From NCBI GenBank assembly GCA_947259705.1, contig CAMYNL010000001.1:1-64000 (forward strand): 64,000 nt of DNA. Reading direction: 5' to 3'. This DNA is from an uncultured Gammaproteobacteria bacterium. GTDB lineage: Bacteria > Pseudomonadota > Gammaproteobacteria > Arenicellales > JAANXG01. The notes under the pieces are model-generated. The model searched no databases and was not told the origin of the DNA. It was given only the letters and a program-made list of their open reading frames with translations. The position numbers and the translations under genes were made by a program. This document shows positions 16,679 through 25,312 of the stretch, piece after piece (position 1 is the first letter of the stretch; each line of letters begins with the position of its first letter).

Positions 16679-17810
16679 GCGCTGGCTGGTCGCCACGGCG
16701 TTGATCGCTGCTTGCGGCAGCGACCCGCAGGTACCACCCGCGCTCTCGGTCAGCGCCATGCTGGGTGGCGATTCAACTGCCGGTTACGCCCGGGCAACGC
16801 GGCCGCGCCGTTTCGAGTTTCCTCGCGACCACGGCGCCCATCCCCGCTACAAGCATGAGTGGTGGTATTTCACTGGCAACCTGATCGCCGGCGACGGGCG
16901 CCGCTACGGTTACCAGTTCACGCTCTTCCGCCACGCGGTGGCACCCCAGCCGCCAACCACCGTATCGCGGTGGTCCACCAACCAACTCTATCTTGCCCAC
17001 GTCGCGCTCGCCGATATCAGCGCGGGCCGCTTTCGGTATGACGAACGTTTTTCGCGGGGCGGCCTGGGACTGGCCGGCGTGACGGCGCAACCGTTCCGCG
17101 CCTGGCTGGAGGACTGGCAGATCGATGAACTGCCTTCACAGCAGCAGTGCGGCCAGTGCTTCCGGGTGCGGATTCTCGCCTCCGCGCGGACCTTTGCGCT
17201 GGACCTGTCTCTGCAAAACAGCAAGCCGCCGGGGCTGCATGGGAACAACGGGCTCAGCGCCAAGAGCCGGACAGCGGGCAATGCGTCCTATTACTATTCC
17301 CACACCCGCCTCGATACCCGGGGCACGATACGGCAGGGCGGGAACAGCTCCACCGTGCGCGGCAGCAGCTGGTTCGATCATGAGTGGTCCACCTCGGCAC
17401 TGGAGCAGGAGCAGTCAGGCTGGGACTGGTTTGCCATACAGCTGGAAGATGCCACGGAGATCATGCTTTACCGGCTGCGCCACCGCGGCGACTCCAGTTT
17501 GGACTACCTGTATGGCAGTTATATCGATGCTGAAGGCAGCCTTACCCCCCTCGACGAGGACGAATTCGCTATACGGGTAGACGGGCGCTGGCGCAGTCCG
17601 CGCTCCGGTACTGTGTACCCGGCGGCATGGCGCATCAACCTGCCGCAGCGCGGTATGACTCTGACCGTCAGGCCGCGCCTGGCCGACCAGGAAATGCTCA
17701 CCAGTTTTCGCTATTGGGAGGGTGCCGTGGAGATAAGCGGCAAGCGGCACGGCACCGCGATCGCGGGAGAGGGATACGTCGAACTCACCGGTTACGCCAG
17801 CGGAAACTGA
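16671..17810 (+). CDS. AttH / CrtC-like lipocalin-fold lipoprotein
   Basis: This is a 379-residue protein of the AttH/carotenoid 1,2-hydratase-like double-lipocalin family. Family motifs are HPRYKHEWWYFTGNL, YGYQFTLFRHAV, YYYSHTRLDTRGTI and the SWFDHEWSTSALEQEQSGWDW block. The N-terminus MNKRWLVATALIAACGSD has a lipobox-like Ala-Ala-Cys near residue 15, so it is probably lipid-anchored. It is the third gene of the ABC operon, starting eight bases inside the permease gene. Fold and operon suggest it delivers or receives a hydrophobic ligand for the exporter. No carotenoid genes are near, so a carotenoid hydratase role is unlikely. Confidence 0.9.
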   Translation: MNKRWLVATALIAACGSDPQVPPALSVSAMLGGDSTAGYARATRPRRFEFPRDHGAHPRYKHEWWYFTGNLIAGDGRRYGYQFTLFRHAVAPQPPTTVSRWSTNQLYLAHVALADISAGRFRYDERFSRGGLGLAGVTAQPFRAWLEDWQIDELPSQQQCGQCFRVRILASARTFALDLSLQNSKPPGLHGNNGLSAKSRTAGNASYYYSHTRLDTRGTIRQGGNSSTVRGSSWFDHEWSTSALEQEQSGWDWFAIQLEDATEIMLYRLRHRGDSSLDYLYGSYIDAEGSLTPLDEDEFAIRVDGRWRSPRSGTVYPAAWRINLPQRGMTLTVRPRLADQEMLTSFRYWEGAVEISGKRHGTAIAGEGYVELTGYASGN

Positions 17811-17815
17811 CCCGC

Positions 17816-17837
17816 GCCGGCCGCTCTCGCGGCCGGC
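17816..17837. terminator. GC-rich hairpin between convergent genes
   Basis: A perfect nine-base-pair stem GCCGGCCGC / GCGGCCGGC with a TCTC loop lies in the 40-base gap between the AttH-like gene and pckA. There is no T-run on either side, so it may work as a bidirectional rho-dependent or stalling hairpin rather than a standard intrinsic terminator. Confidence 0.5.
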
Positions 17838-17850
17838 AGAGCATGGCTGT

Positions 17851-19455
17851 TCAGGCGGCGATCGGGCCGGCCGCTTTCACTTCGTCCGAGACTTCGTCGG
17901 CGTACTTTTCAAAATTGTTCGCGAATTTTTCCGCCAGCATCCTCGCCTGGCGGTCGTAGGCATCCTTGTCCGCCCAGGTGTTACGGGGATCGAGGACCTC
18001 GTTCGGCACTCCAGGACACTCGGTGGGCATGGCCACACCGAAGATCGGGTGCATCTGTGTGGGCACCCCCACCAGCTTCCCGTCCAGAGCGGCGTTGACG
18101 ATGGCCCGGGTATGATGGATCGACATGCGTTCGCCCACGCCGTAACCGCCACCACTCCAGCCGGTGTTGATCAGCCACACATCGGTACCGTGCTTTGCAA
18201 TCTTTTCCTTCAACAGTTCTGCATAGCGGAACGGATGCAGGGGCAGGAAGGGGCCGCCATAGCAGGGGCTGAAGTTGGGGGTTGGCTCGGTCACCCCCTT
18301 TTCCGTACCCGCCACCTTGGCGGTATATCCATTGATGAAATGATACATGGCCTGGGCCGGGGTGAGCCTGGCCACCGGCGGCAATACACCGAAGGCGTCA
18401 CAGGTGAGAAATATCACGTTCTTCGGATGCCCTCCGACACCGCTGTCACTGGCATTGGGAATCTGCGAGATCGCGTAGGAGCCACGGGTGTTTTCCGTGA
18501 GGTTGGCATTGGCGAGGTCAATCTCACGGGTCACTTCATCCATCACCACGTTCTCCAGAACGGTTCCGAAGTGATGCGTCGTGGCGTAGATCTCGGGCTC
18601 CTGCTCAGCCGAAAGGTTGATGACCTTCGCATAGCATCCGCCCTCGAAGTTGAACACGCCGTTGTCACTCCAGCCATGCTCGTCATCGCCGATCAGGGCG
18701 CGCGAAGCGTCCGCCGAAAGGGTCGTCTTGCCGGTGCCCGACAACCCGAAGAACACGGCGGTATCTCCATTAGCGCCAATATTGGCGGAACTGTGCATGG
18801 GGAACACACCCTTGAACGGCAACAGATAATTCATCACGCTGAAGATCGATTTCTTGGTTTCGCCGGCATAGCTCGTGCCGCCGATAATAACCAGGCGCTT
18901 GGCAAAGTTGACGATGATGAAGGTCTCCGAGTTGGTGCCGTCCCGCGCGGGGTTTGCCTCGAAGTTCGGGGCATTGATGACGGTGAACTGTGGCTGGTGC
19001 TTCCTCAACTCGTCGTCGTTCGCCTCTATGAACATGTTTGCCGCGAACATGTTGTGCCACGCATACTCGTTGATCACCCGTATCGGCAGCCTGTACTCCG
19101 GATCCGCGCCGGCAAAGCAATCGCGCACGTAGATATCCTTGCCCTCGAGGTGGGCGCACATTCGCTCGTGCAGTGCATCGAATTTGTCCTGCTCGTAGGA
19201 TACGTTTACCTTGCTCCACCATATGTCGTCCCTGGTGGTGGGTTCCTCGACGACGAATTTGTCATTGGCCGAGCGACCGGTGTGACGGCCGGTTCGAACC
19301 ACCAGAGGGCCACGACATGAAAGTTTGCCCTCTCCCCTGGAGATCGCGTGCTCGATCAGCACGCCGACGGACAGGTTCCAATATACGTCTTTCAGATTGT
19401 GCAGGCCGTGGTTTTCGAGCCCGTAATCGCTGCGTGGGCGACCCATATCGCTCAT
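17851..19455 (-). CDS. pckA: Phosphoenolpyruvate carboxykinase (ATP)
   Basis: This is a 534-residue ATP-dependent PEP carboxykinase, which converts oxaloacetate and ATP to PEP, CO2 and ADP at the start of gluconeogenesis. The N-terminal substrate loop RTGRHTGRSANDKF, the P-loop GLSGTGKTTLS (about residues 237-247) and the kinase-2 metal site LIGDDEHGWSDNGVFNFEGGCYAK are all present. The length matches the bacterial ATP type. The ATG at 19455 has GAGAGG (19464-19469 on the plus strand) eight bases upstream. It links the C4 acids formed from methylmalonyl-CoA, encoded further along the window, to sugar synthesis. An antisense frame of 423 codons is a shadow. Confidence 0.97.
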   Translation of the reverse strand: MSDMGRPRSDYGLENHGLHNLKDVYWNLSVGVLIEHAISRGEGKLSCRGPLVVRTGRHTGRSANDKFVVEEPTTRDDIWWSKVNVSYEQDKFDALHERMCAHLEGKDIYVRDCFAGADPEYRLPIRVINEYAWHNMFAANMFIEANDDELRKHQPQFTVINAPNFEANPARDGTNSETFIIVNFAKRLVIIGGTSYAGETKKSIFSVMNYLLPFKGVFPMHSSANIGANGDTAVFFGLSGTGKTTLSADASRALIGDDEHGWSDNGVFNFEGGCYAKVINLSAEQEPEIYATTHHFGTVLENVVMDEVTREIDLANANLTENTRGSYAISQIPNASDSGVGGHPKNVIFLTCDAFGVLPPVARLTPAQAMYHFINGYTAKVAGTEKGVTEPTPNFSPCYGGPFLPLHPFRYAELLKEKIAKHGTDVWLINTGWSGGGYGVGERMSIHHTRAIVNAALDGKLVGVPTQMHPIFGVAMPTECPGVPNEVLDPRNTWADKDAYDRQARMLAEKFANNFEKYADEVSDEVKAAGPIAA

Positions 19456-19600
19456 CGTCTCAACCTCTCGGAATTTTTAAAAGAAATTCTTGCTTCAATG
19501 TATCTGGCACCGCTTTGCCGGCTGGGCGCCTCCCAGGGCGGCGACCAGGACCGGCGCGGAACGCGCGCAATGATAACCGAACACCAGTCGTATCCTGAGT

Positions 19601-19606
19601 ATTATA
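19601..19606 (-). promoter_or_regulatory. Candidate -10 element (TATAAT) upstream of pckA
   Basis: The minus strand reads a perfect TATAAT here, about 145 bases before the pckA start and just after the stop of the upstream gene. The -35 region at 16-18 bases distance is poor, so an activator or a different start may be involved. Confidence 0.3.
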
Positions 19607-19612
19607 GAGCGC

Positions 19613-20578
19613 TTACTTGAGCGCAACCAGATAGGCCACATAGGAGAGGCAGGCCTCCCCGCGCTCTTCCTTTGTGAATATACCGTTTCCACTCTCTCCG
19701 TCCTCGTCCGTGCCTTCCCAATAGCAGTCCACCTGGCCAAATCCCGCGTCGACGAGCAGGTCCTTCAACTCGGCGAGTCCCCACAGGCGCCAGTGATAAC
19801 TGAACGCGCGGTGGAGTTCGCTGCCGTCCGGAAACCGAAAATGGATGTACAGCTTGGCTTCGTTGGTTACCGGCCAGTATTCATCCTGGTCCCAGACATA
19901 GGTGAAGCCCTCCTCGAGGGGCGTTTCCTCCTCCATTTCCTCCAAGCACTCCGGCCCGCCATGAAGATCGATTACGAATATCCCGTCCGCCGCGAGATCC
20001 TCGCGGGCGCGGCGGAAGTAGTCCAGCATTTCGCTGCGGGTGCGGAACAGCCAGTAGGAAAAATTCTGTGCGCACCGGACCTCCGGCCGCTGGTCGCTGG
20101 GTTCGCGGGCGTCTTTCAGGTGCAGCCTGGCGCGCTTTGCGTGTTCGCCGAGCTCGGCAAAATGGTGACCGCGGCCCCAGTCCAGGGGCTCCGGATCGAT
20201 ATCGAAGGCCTCCGCGGTGAACGAATCCCCGCGGCGCACCCAGGTGGCGCTCAACAGCGCGGTGCCGCAGAAGTCCTCACGAAAATGATGGGCGATCTTG
20301 CCGCGTTCGGACTGGTAGACGTCGGCAAGAAACTCAATGTCCTCCTCTGGCGACTGTACCGACAGCTGATACAGCTCATACTTGTCGGCATTGGCGGTTG
20401 TGTACGCGTGCTGGTCAGCCTTCCTCCTGTCCCGCCTGCCCTTTTTCTCCTTTTTCTTCTTTTTCTTCTTGCCGTTCCCGCGCGACTTTGGTTTTTCCTT
20501 GCGCTTCTTATCAGCCTGGTCCTTCCCTTTACGTTTGTCCTTGGATTCTTTGTCTTTGGATTTCGATTTCGAACCCAT
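19613..20578 (-). CDS. Class I SAM-dependent methyltransferase with lysine-rich N-terminal tail
   Basis: This is a 321-residue protein in two parts. Residues 1 to about 58 are an extremely lysine-rich, low-complexity tail (for example KDKRKGKDQADKKRK, then GNGKKKKKKKEKKGRR). The rest is a Rossmann methyltransferase domain with FREDFCGTALLSATWVRRG as the SAM motif region, AEAFDIDPEPLDWG as the acidic strand end, and FSYWLFRTRSEMLDYF and GIFVIDLHGGPE further on. The substrate is unknown. The basic tail could bind nucleic acid or another polyanion. The ATG at 20578 has GAGGAA five bases upstream, which supports inclusion of the tail. The AAG/AAA runs are a possible slippage site, so an artefactual start is not excluded. 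Confidence 0.8.
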   Translation of the reverse strand: MGSKSKSKDKESKDKRKGKDQADKKRKEKPKSRGNGKKKKKKKEKKGRRDRRKADQHAYTTANADKYELYQLSVQSPEEDIEFLADVYQSERGKIAHHFREDFCGTALLSATWVRRGDSFTAEAFDIDPEPLDWGRGHHFAELGEHAKRARLHLKDAREPSDQRPEVRCAQNFSYWLFRTRSEMLDYFRRAREDLAADGIFVIDLHGGPECLEEMEEETPLEEGFTYVWDQDEYWPVTNEAKLYIHFRFPDGSELHRAFSYHWRLWGLAELKDLLVDAGFGQVDCYWEGTDEDGESGNGIFTKEERGEACLSYVAYLVALK

Positions 20579-20687
20579 TACACTTCCTCAGAGTCTGGAG
20601 TCGATGTTTGCGGGGGAGCGGGAGCATAGCGCGCATTAGGGTCCTTCACAAGCTGGTCTTCATGTCTATCTTCCCGGGAGCCTCAAG

Positions 20688-21236
20688 GTGAAATACTGTT
20701 CTCATTGCGCACAACCGGTCGCCCTGAAAGTCCCGGCGGGAGACAGCCTGCCGCGGTTCGTGTGCGATGGCTGTGGTCGCATCCATTACCAGAACCCGAA
20801 GATCGTGGCCGGCTGCATAGCGTGCTGGGGGGAACGCATCCTTCTGTGCCGCCGTGCCATCCAGCCTCGCCACGGATTGTGGACGGTTCCCGCTGGCTTC
20901 ATGGAGAATGGCGAGACCGTGGCACAGGCGGCCGCGCGCGAAACCATCGAGGAGGCCTGTGCCGAGGTCGAGGAGCTTCGGCTGCATGGCCTTTTCAACA
21001 TCCCGCATATCAGCCAGGTTTACATCATGTTCCACGCCCACCTCGCGGCACCGCGGTTTTCGGCTGGTGCCGAGAGCCTTGAGGTCAGGCTGGTCACTGA
21101 AGAGGAAGTGCCATGGGACGCGCTGGCGTTTCCCGTGGTGCGCCGCTCCCTGCGTTTGTTCTTCAGCGACCGTGCCCGCGGCCGCTATGAGACCCATATG
21201 CTGGACATCCTGCCGAGCCCCATGCCCCCGAGCTAG
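20688..21236 (+). CDS. Nudix hydrolase with N-terminal zinc ribbon
   Basis: This is a 182-residue Nudix protein. A four-cysteine zinc ribbon (CSHC and CDGCG, residues 4-30) is followed by the IHYQNPKIVAGCI sequence typical of NudC/YjaD-like and ADP-ribose-type Nudix enzymes. The Nudix box GFMENGETVAQAAARETIEE is complete in its glutamates, but the usual glycine after the EE is replaced in EEACAE, leaving Cys near that place. The substrate, such as NADH, ADP-ribose or another nucleoside diphosphate, cannot be fixed from sequence. The GTG at 20688 has GGGAG seven bases upstream. Its stop shares CTAG with the convergent kinase gene. Confidence 0.88.
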   Translation: MKYCSHCAQPVALKVPAGDSLPRFVCDGCGRIHYQNPKIVAGCIACWGERILLCRRAIQPRHGLWTVPAGFMENGETVAQAAARETIEEACAEVEELRLHGLFNIPHISQVYIMFHAHLAAPRFSAGAESLEVRLVTEEEVPWDALAFPVVRRSLRLFFSDRARGRYETHMLDILPSPMPPS

Positions 21237-22123
21237 AGTTTGCCCAGCAGGCCTTCCATCATCGCTTCTGCCTGACGACCATAGCCGCCGCCGAACAAGT
21301 TGTAGTGGTTGAGCACATGATAGAGGTTGTAGAGGTCCCGACGCATCCGGTAGCCGGCGTCCAGGGGCCAGGCCTCGTCATAAGCATCGATGAAGCGCTG
21401 ACCAAACCCCCCGAACAGCTCGGTCATCGCAATGTCCGCCTCACGGTCTCCATAATAGACCGCGGGATCGAAAATCACGGGCGCGCCATCGTCGTCTGCC
21501 GCGAAGTTGCCGCCCCACAGGTCACCATGCAGCAGAGACGGAACCGGAACATAGTCGCTGAAGAAACGCGGCAGTTCTGACTGCAGCCGTTCTCCGAGGT
21601 CGATGGCGCGACTGCCGATACCCCGAACCAGCGCCAACCGGAGCTGGTGACCCAGCCGCCGATCACGCCAGAATTCGGGCCAGCTACCATGGGGCGCGTT
21701 GGGCTGTGGGGTGGCGCCGATGGTGTTGTCCAGCCGCCAGCCGAAATTCTCCCACTGGTAGTGGTGCAGCGTCGCCAACGCCGTCCCGAAGCGCGCCTGC
21801 ACCTGGCCGTTGGCGGGTGCGAGCGGGACATATTCCAGCACCAGGTACGCGCGGCCCTGCGAGGCGCCGGAGGCAACCGGTCGCGGCACGCGCACGGCAT
21901 CTGCGCGCGCCAGCTCTGCTAGCCCTTGCAGCTCGGCTTCGAACATCGCCAGTCGGTCACCCCGGTTCAGCTTCACGAAGTAGCTGGAAGCTTCGCCCTC
22001 CAGGCGAATCGCGGTGTTGATGCAGCCACCCCCGAGCGAGGCCACAGCACGCAGCCTGAAGCCGGGTTCATACTGCGCCGCGATCTGTGCGGCAATGTGT
22101 TGGTGGAGGGATTCGATCACCAA
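21233..22123 (-). CDS. Fructosamine kinase family protein
   Basis: This is a 296-residue fructosamine-3-kinase/ketosamine-kinase family protein (aminoglycoside-phosphotransferase-like fold). A Gly-rich ATP loop region SLGGGCINTA, the lysine strand YFVKLNRG, LVLEYVPL as the hinge, the catalytic loop LLHGDLWGGNF and the metal site VIFDPAVYYGDREADIAM are clear. It would phosphorylate sugar-modified amines and so repair early glycation products. It ends in a four-base stop overlap with the Nudix gene. Confidence 0.92.
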   Translation of the reverse strand: MVIESLHQHIAAQIAAQYEPGFRLRAVASLGGGCINTAIRLEGEASSYFVKLNRGDRLAMFEAELQGLAELARADAVRVPRPVASGASQGRAYLVLEYVPLAPANGQVQARFGTALATLHHYQWENFGWRLDNTIGATPQPNAPHGSWPEFWRDRRLGHQLRLALVRGIGSRAIDLGERLQSELPRFFSDYVPVPSLLHGDLWGGNFAADDDGAPVIFDPAVYYGDREADIAMTELFGGFGQRFIDAYDEAWPLDAGYRMRRDLYNLYHVLNHYNLFGGGYGRQAEAMMEGLLGKL

Positions 22124-22547
22124 GGCTGTCCGGTCGAGACTCTACAGTTATCCCGAGTTTCTTGAGCGCCGTGTTAGTAAGAATCTGTAAGTACTTGAAT
22201 TTTCGTCCCGCCGTCAGTCCTCTTTTCGATCTGCCCGGCGCGATTTATACACAATTGTTGCGGCGCAGCACGACAATGGCCGGGTTCCACAGGCGATTCT
22301 AAACGCCAACCGGTTTGCCTGTACAAGCCAATGTTTTCTATAGGAATTTCCCAGTGGTCAAAATTTGGGCAAAGTCAACAACGCATCAACTTCGCGGGCC
22401 TTGTCATCCAGCTGAAACAAGTTCTTCACAGAGTTATCCACAGTTTTTGTGAGTAACTTGATTAGGCGATTCGTTTCAACCATTTATCCCGCTGCAAAGC
22501 GATACCAGCGCGGAACCGCGGCAGCGAGCCTGTGGTAGATTTGCCCC
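22124..22547. other. AT-richer intergenic region upstream of priA
   Basis: About 420 bases without a coding frame separate the divergent kinase gene and priA. It is richer in A and T than its surroundings, with runs such as GTTTTCTATAGGAATTT, and it holds the DnaA-box cluster listed separately. Confidence 0.6.
22245..22456 (+). promoter_or_regulatory. Cluster of DnaA boxes upstream of priA
   Basis: Two full consensus DnaA boxes (TTATNCACA) lie on the plus strand: TTATACACA at 22245-22253 and TTATCCACA at 22434-22442. Two one-mismatch boxes flank the second: TTCTTCACA at 22422-22430 and, on the minus strand, TTACTCACA at 22448-22456. The last three fall within 35 bases. This could be a DnaA-responsive control region for priA, a titration site or, less likely, part of an origin. 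No DUE-like 13-mer array was recognised. Confidence 0.55.
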
Positions 22548-24761
22548 ATGGCAGCCCGCATCGCGCGCGTCGCAGTACCCGTGCCGCTCCGCAGAACCTT
22601 CGACTTCCTGATCCCATCATCGGCAGCCTTAGCGGCGCCCGGGATGCGGGTGGTCGTGCCTTTCCGGCGTCGCCGGCTGATCGGGGTCATCACCGAGTTC
22701 ACGGCTCGCAGCGAGCTGCGGCCCGAGCGCCTGAAAAGCATTATCAGTGTGCTGGACGACCAGCCGGTGGTGCCACAGACACTGCAGCGCGTGCTGCAGT
22801 GGGCCGCGGATTACTACCATCATCCCATCGGTGAGGTTTGGCAGGCCGCGCTGCCGGTTGCCCTGCGGCGGGGACTGGCCCTGACGCCGCGGCTCGAACC
22901 CAGTTACCGGATCACGGCGGCCGGCCTCGATCGTCGGCTGCAGGCGCTGCGGCGGTCGCCGGCCAAGCAGCGCATCGTTGCCGCGGCGCTTGCCGCAGGC
23001 GACGCCTGCCTGACCGCAGACCAGCTCGAACCGCTCGCGGCTTCATGGCGGCAGATCGTCAAACAGCTTGTTCACGACGGCTGGCTCGAGCCGGCCGTCG
23101 CTGACGACGGAGTGTCGCTGACGCGGCCCGGGGTGGCGCGTCCGCAACTGAATCCGGCCCAGCGGCGCGCGGTGTCGGAACTGGTTCGCATCGTCGGTGG
23201 CTATCGGTGTACCGTGCTGTTCGGGATCACCGGGAGCGGGAAGACCGAGGTCTATCTACACTTGGTCGAGGAGGTGCTGCAGCGCGGCCGGCAGGTGCTG
23301 GTGCTGGTTCCGGAAATTGGTTTAACGCCGCAACTCATAGACCGGTTTCGCGCCCGCTTCAAGGCCCCACTGGTGGTGCTGCATTCGGCCCTGGCCGACG
23401 GTGAGAGACACAAGGCGTGGTGGCGGGCGCGGTCCGGAGAAGCTTCCATAGTGCTCGGAACGCGTTCTGCCGTCTTTACTCCCCTGGCACACCCGGGGGC
23501 CATCATCGTCGACGAAGAACACGACCTGTCATTCAAGCAACAGGACGGCTTCCGCTACCACGCCCGGGATCTGGCGGTCTACCGCGCTCGCCTCGAAAAG
23601 GTTCCGGTGGTGCTCGGTTCAGCAACTCCGAGTCTGGAAACGCTTGCCAACATCGGCGTCGATCGTTATGCGCGGGTTTCGCTTCCCGCCCGCACCGGGG
23701 GCGCCGAGTTGCCGAGCATCCATTACCTCGACATGCGTCGACTGCCGGCGCAAGACGGAATCAGCAAGCCGTTGGTCGACGCCATTCGCGCGCGGCTGGA
23801 GAGCGGCGAGCAAAGCCTGCTGTTTCTGAACCGGCGCGGCTATGCGCCCGTACTGTTCTGCACCAATTGCGGATGGCAGGCGCACTGCGGGCGTTGCGAC
23901 GCCAAACTCACGCTGCACCGGAGCCAGGGCCAACTGCGCTGCCATCACTGCGCCGCCATGAGCAGCTTGCCTGAAGCCTGCCCCGAGTGCGGTGGCGCCG
24001 CCCTGCACGACCTGGGCAGCGGCACTCAGAAGATCGAGACTACGCTAACCCGGCTACTGCCGGCAGCCCGGGTGTTGCGGATAGACCGGGACAGCACCCG
24101 GCGCAAGGATGCGCTCGAGCAGCGGCTGAACGAGTTCAATGCCGGCCACGCGGACGTGCTGGTGGGCACTCAGCTGCTGGCGAAGGGGCATGACTTCGCC
24201 AAGGTCACTCTGGTGGGCGTGCTGAATGCCGACCAGGGGCTGTTCAGTGTGGATTTCAGGGCCATGGAGCATCTGTGCCAGCAGATCATTCAAGTGGCGG
24301 GGCGCGCGGGGCGCGGCGAACACCAGGGCGAGGTACTGATCCAGACCATGCAACCCGAGCACCCCTATTTCGCCCTGCTGCGCGACCACGACTATGAGGG
24401 CTTTGCAAAGCTGGCGCTGGCTGAACGCAAACAGGCGCATTGTCCACCGTTTGCGTACTTCGCCTTGCTGCGGGCCGAGTCCACCCGCGCCGGGGCGGCG
24501 CTGGAGTTCCTGCGCCAGGCCAGGGGCCAGGCGCAGGAGCTGCGTGCCAACGTCCGCGCCCCCGGTGTCAGCATCATGGACGCGGTGCCCTCACCGATGG
24601 AAAAACGGGCAGGGCGCTATCGCGCCCAGTTGCTGTTGAGTGCGGATCAACGCAGCCAACTACACGCGCTGCTGTCGAGCTGGCTGCCGCTGCTCGAATC
24701 GTCGCGATCGGTGCGGCAGGTGCGCTGGTCCGTCGACGTGGACCCGATGGAAATGTACTGA
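22548..24761 (+). CDS. priA: Primosomal protein N' (PriA helicase)
   Basis: This is a 737-residue replication-restart helicase that reloads DnaB at stalled forks. It has the N-terminal 3'-DNA-binding domain (ARVAVPVPLRRTFDF), Walker A FGITGSGKTEVYL, the DEEH box in IIVDEEHDLSFKQQ, and RYHARDLAVYRA. The two zinc-binding cysteine clusters follow (CTNCGWQAHCGRCDAKL, CHHC and CPECGG), then VLVGTQLLAKGHDF and the C-terminal helicase motifs QVAGRAGRG. The ATG at 22548 opens the conserved N-terminus. The upstream DnaA-box cluster may link it to replication control. Confidence 0.97.
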   Translation: MAARIARVAVPVPLRRTFDFLIPSSAALAAPGMRVVVPFRRRRLIGVITEFTARSELRPERLKSIISVLDDQPVVPQTLQRVLQWAADYYHHPIGEVWQAALPVALRRGLALTPRLEPSYRITAAGLDRRLQALRRSPAKQRIVAAALAAGDACLTADQLEPLAASWRQIVKQLVHDGWLEPAVADDGVSLTRPGVARPQLNPAQRRAVSELVRIVGGYRCTVLFGITGSGKTEVYLHLVEEVLQRGRQVLVLVPEIGLTPQLIDRFRARFKAPLVVLHSALADGERHKAWWRARSGEASIVLGTRSAVFTPLAHPGAIIVDEEHDLSFKQQDGFRYHARDLAVYRARLEKVPVVLGSATPSLETLANIGVDRYARVSLPARTGGAELPSIHYLDMRRLPAQDGISKPLVDAIRARLESGEQSLLFLNRRGYAPVLFCTNCGWQAHCGRCDAKLTLHRSQGQLRCHHCAAMSSLPEACPECGGAALHDLGSGTQKIETTLTRLLPAARVLRIDRDSTRRKDALEQRLNEFNAGHADVLVGTQLLAKGHDFAKVTLVGVLNADQGLFSVDFRAMEHLCQQIIQVAGRAGRGEHQGEVLIQTMQPEHPYFALLRDHDYEGFAKLALAERKQAHCPPFAYFALLRAESTRAGAALEFLRQARGQAQELRANVRAPGVSIMDAVPSPMEKRAGRYRAQLLLSADQRSQLHALLSSWLPLLESSRSVRQVRWSVDVDPMEMY

Positions 24762-24776
24762 GTACGGAGGCGGATG

Positions 24777-25259
24777 ATGCGAAGCTGGTTTGAGAAACAT
24801 GAGACGCTGCTCATCAACCTGCTGTTGGTGCTTTGTACCGCAAGCTTCCTGCTCGGCATCTGGGCGCCCATGTTGACGCTGACCAAGATGGTGCTGATCA
24901 GCAACACGTATTCAGTGCTCTCAGGCACCTGGCAGTTGGCCCGGGAGGGTCAGTTTGGGCTGTTCGCGCTGATTTGCGCCTTCACTATCGTGTTGCCGGC
25001 CGCCAAGCTGGCGGTGCTATTCCGGGCTTGGAACGGTAATCGTGGCCACAGTTGGGCGCATCGTCATCTCCGATGGCTCAATGCATTGGGCAAGTGGTCC
25101 ATGCTGGATGTGTTCGTGGTGGCGGTTCTGATCGCCAGTGTGAAACTGGGAGCGCTGGCCAGTATTGAACTGCATTATGGTTTGTATGCGTTTGCCGCGG
25201 CCGCGGTGCTGATCATGCTGTCCACCCATATCGTTCAGAACCGCGCATTTCGGGTATAG
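24777..25259 (+). CDS. PqiA-like membrane protein (paraquat-inducible protein A family)
   Basis: This is a 160-residue inner-membrane protein with about four hydrophobic segments. It corresponds to one PqiA/YebS domain: LGIWAPMLTL, then VLPAAKLAVLFRAW, then LNALGKWSMLDVFVVAVLIASVKLG, the last being highly characteristic. Full PqiA proteins contain two such domains with zinc-ribbon cysteines, while this short form lacks the cysteines. GGAGG at 24766-24770 favours the second of two adjacent ATGs (24777). No MCE (PqiB) gene is adjacent. Confidence 0.88.
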   Translation: MRSWFEKHETLLINLLLVLCTASFLLGIWAPMLTLTKMVLISNTYSVLSGTWQLAREGQFGLFALICAFTIVLPAAKLAVLFRAWNGNRGHSWAHRHLRWLNALGKWSMLDVFVVAVLIASVKLGALASIELHYGLYAFAAAAVLIMLSTHIVQNRAFRV

Positions 25260-25312
25260 CTTCTTTTGCGTTCGGGCCGTAGGTAAAATCTGCGACCTTT
25301 CCAATCCAGGCC

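Noticed and set aside
18049-19320. 423-codon open frame on the plus strand opposite pckA
   Set aside because: It is a shadow of a highly conserved PEP carboxykinase frame and has no family features of its own.
22124-22547. Chromosomal replication origin
   Set aside because: There are DnaA boxes but no DUE-like 13-mer array, and no dnaA, gidA or gyrB neighbour. Kept only as a DnaA-box cluster.
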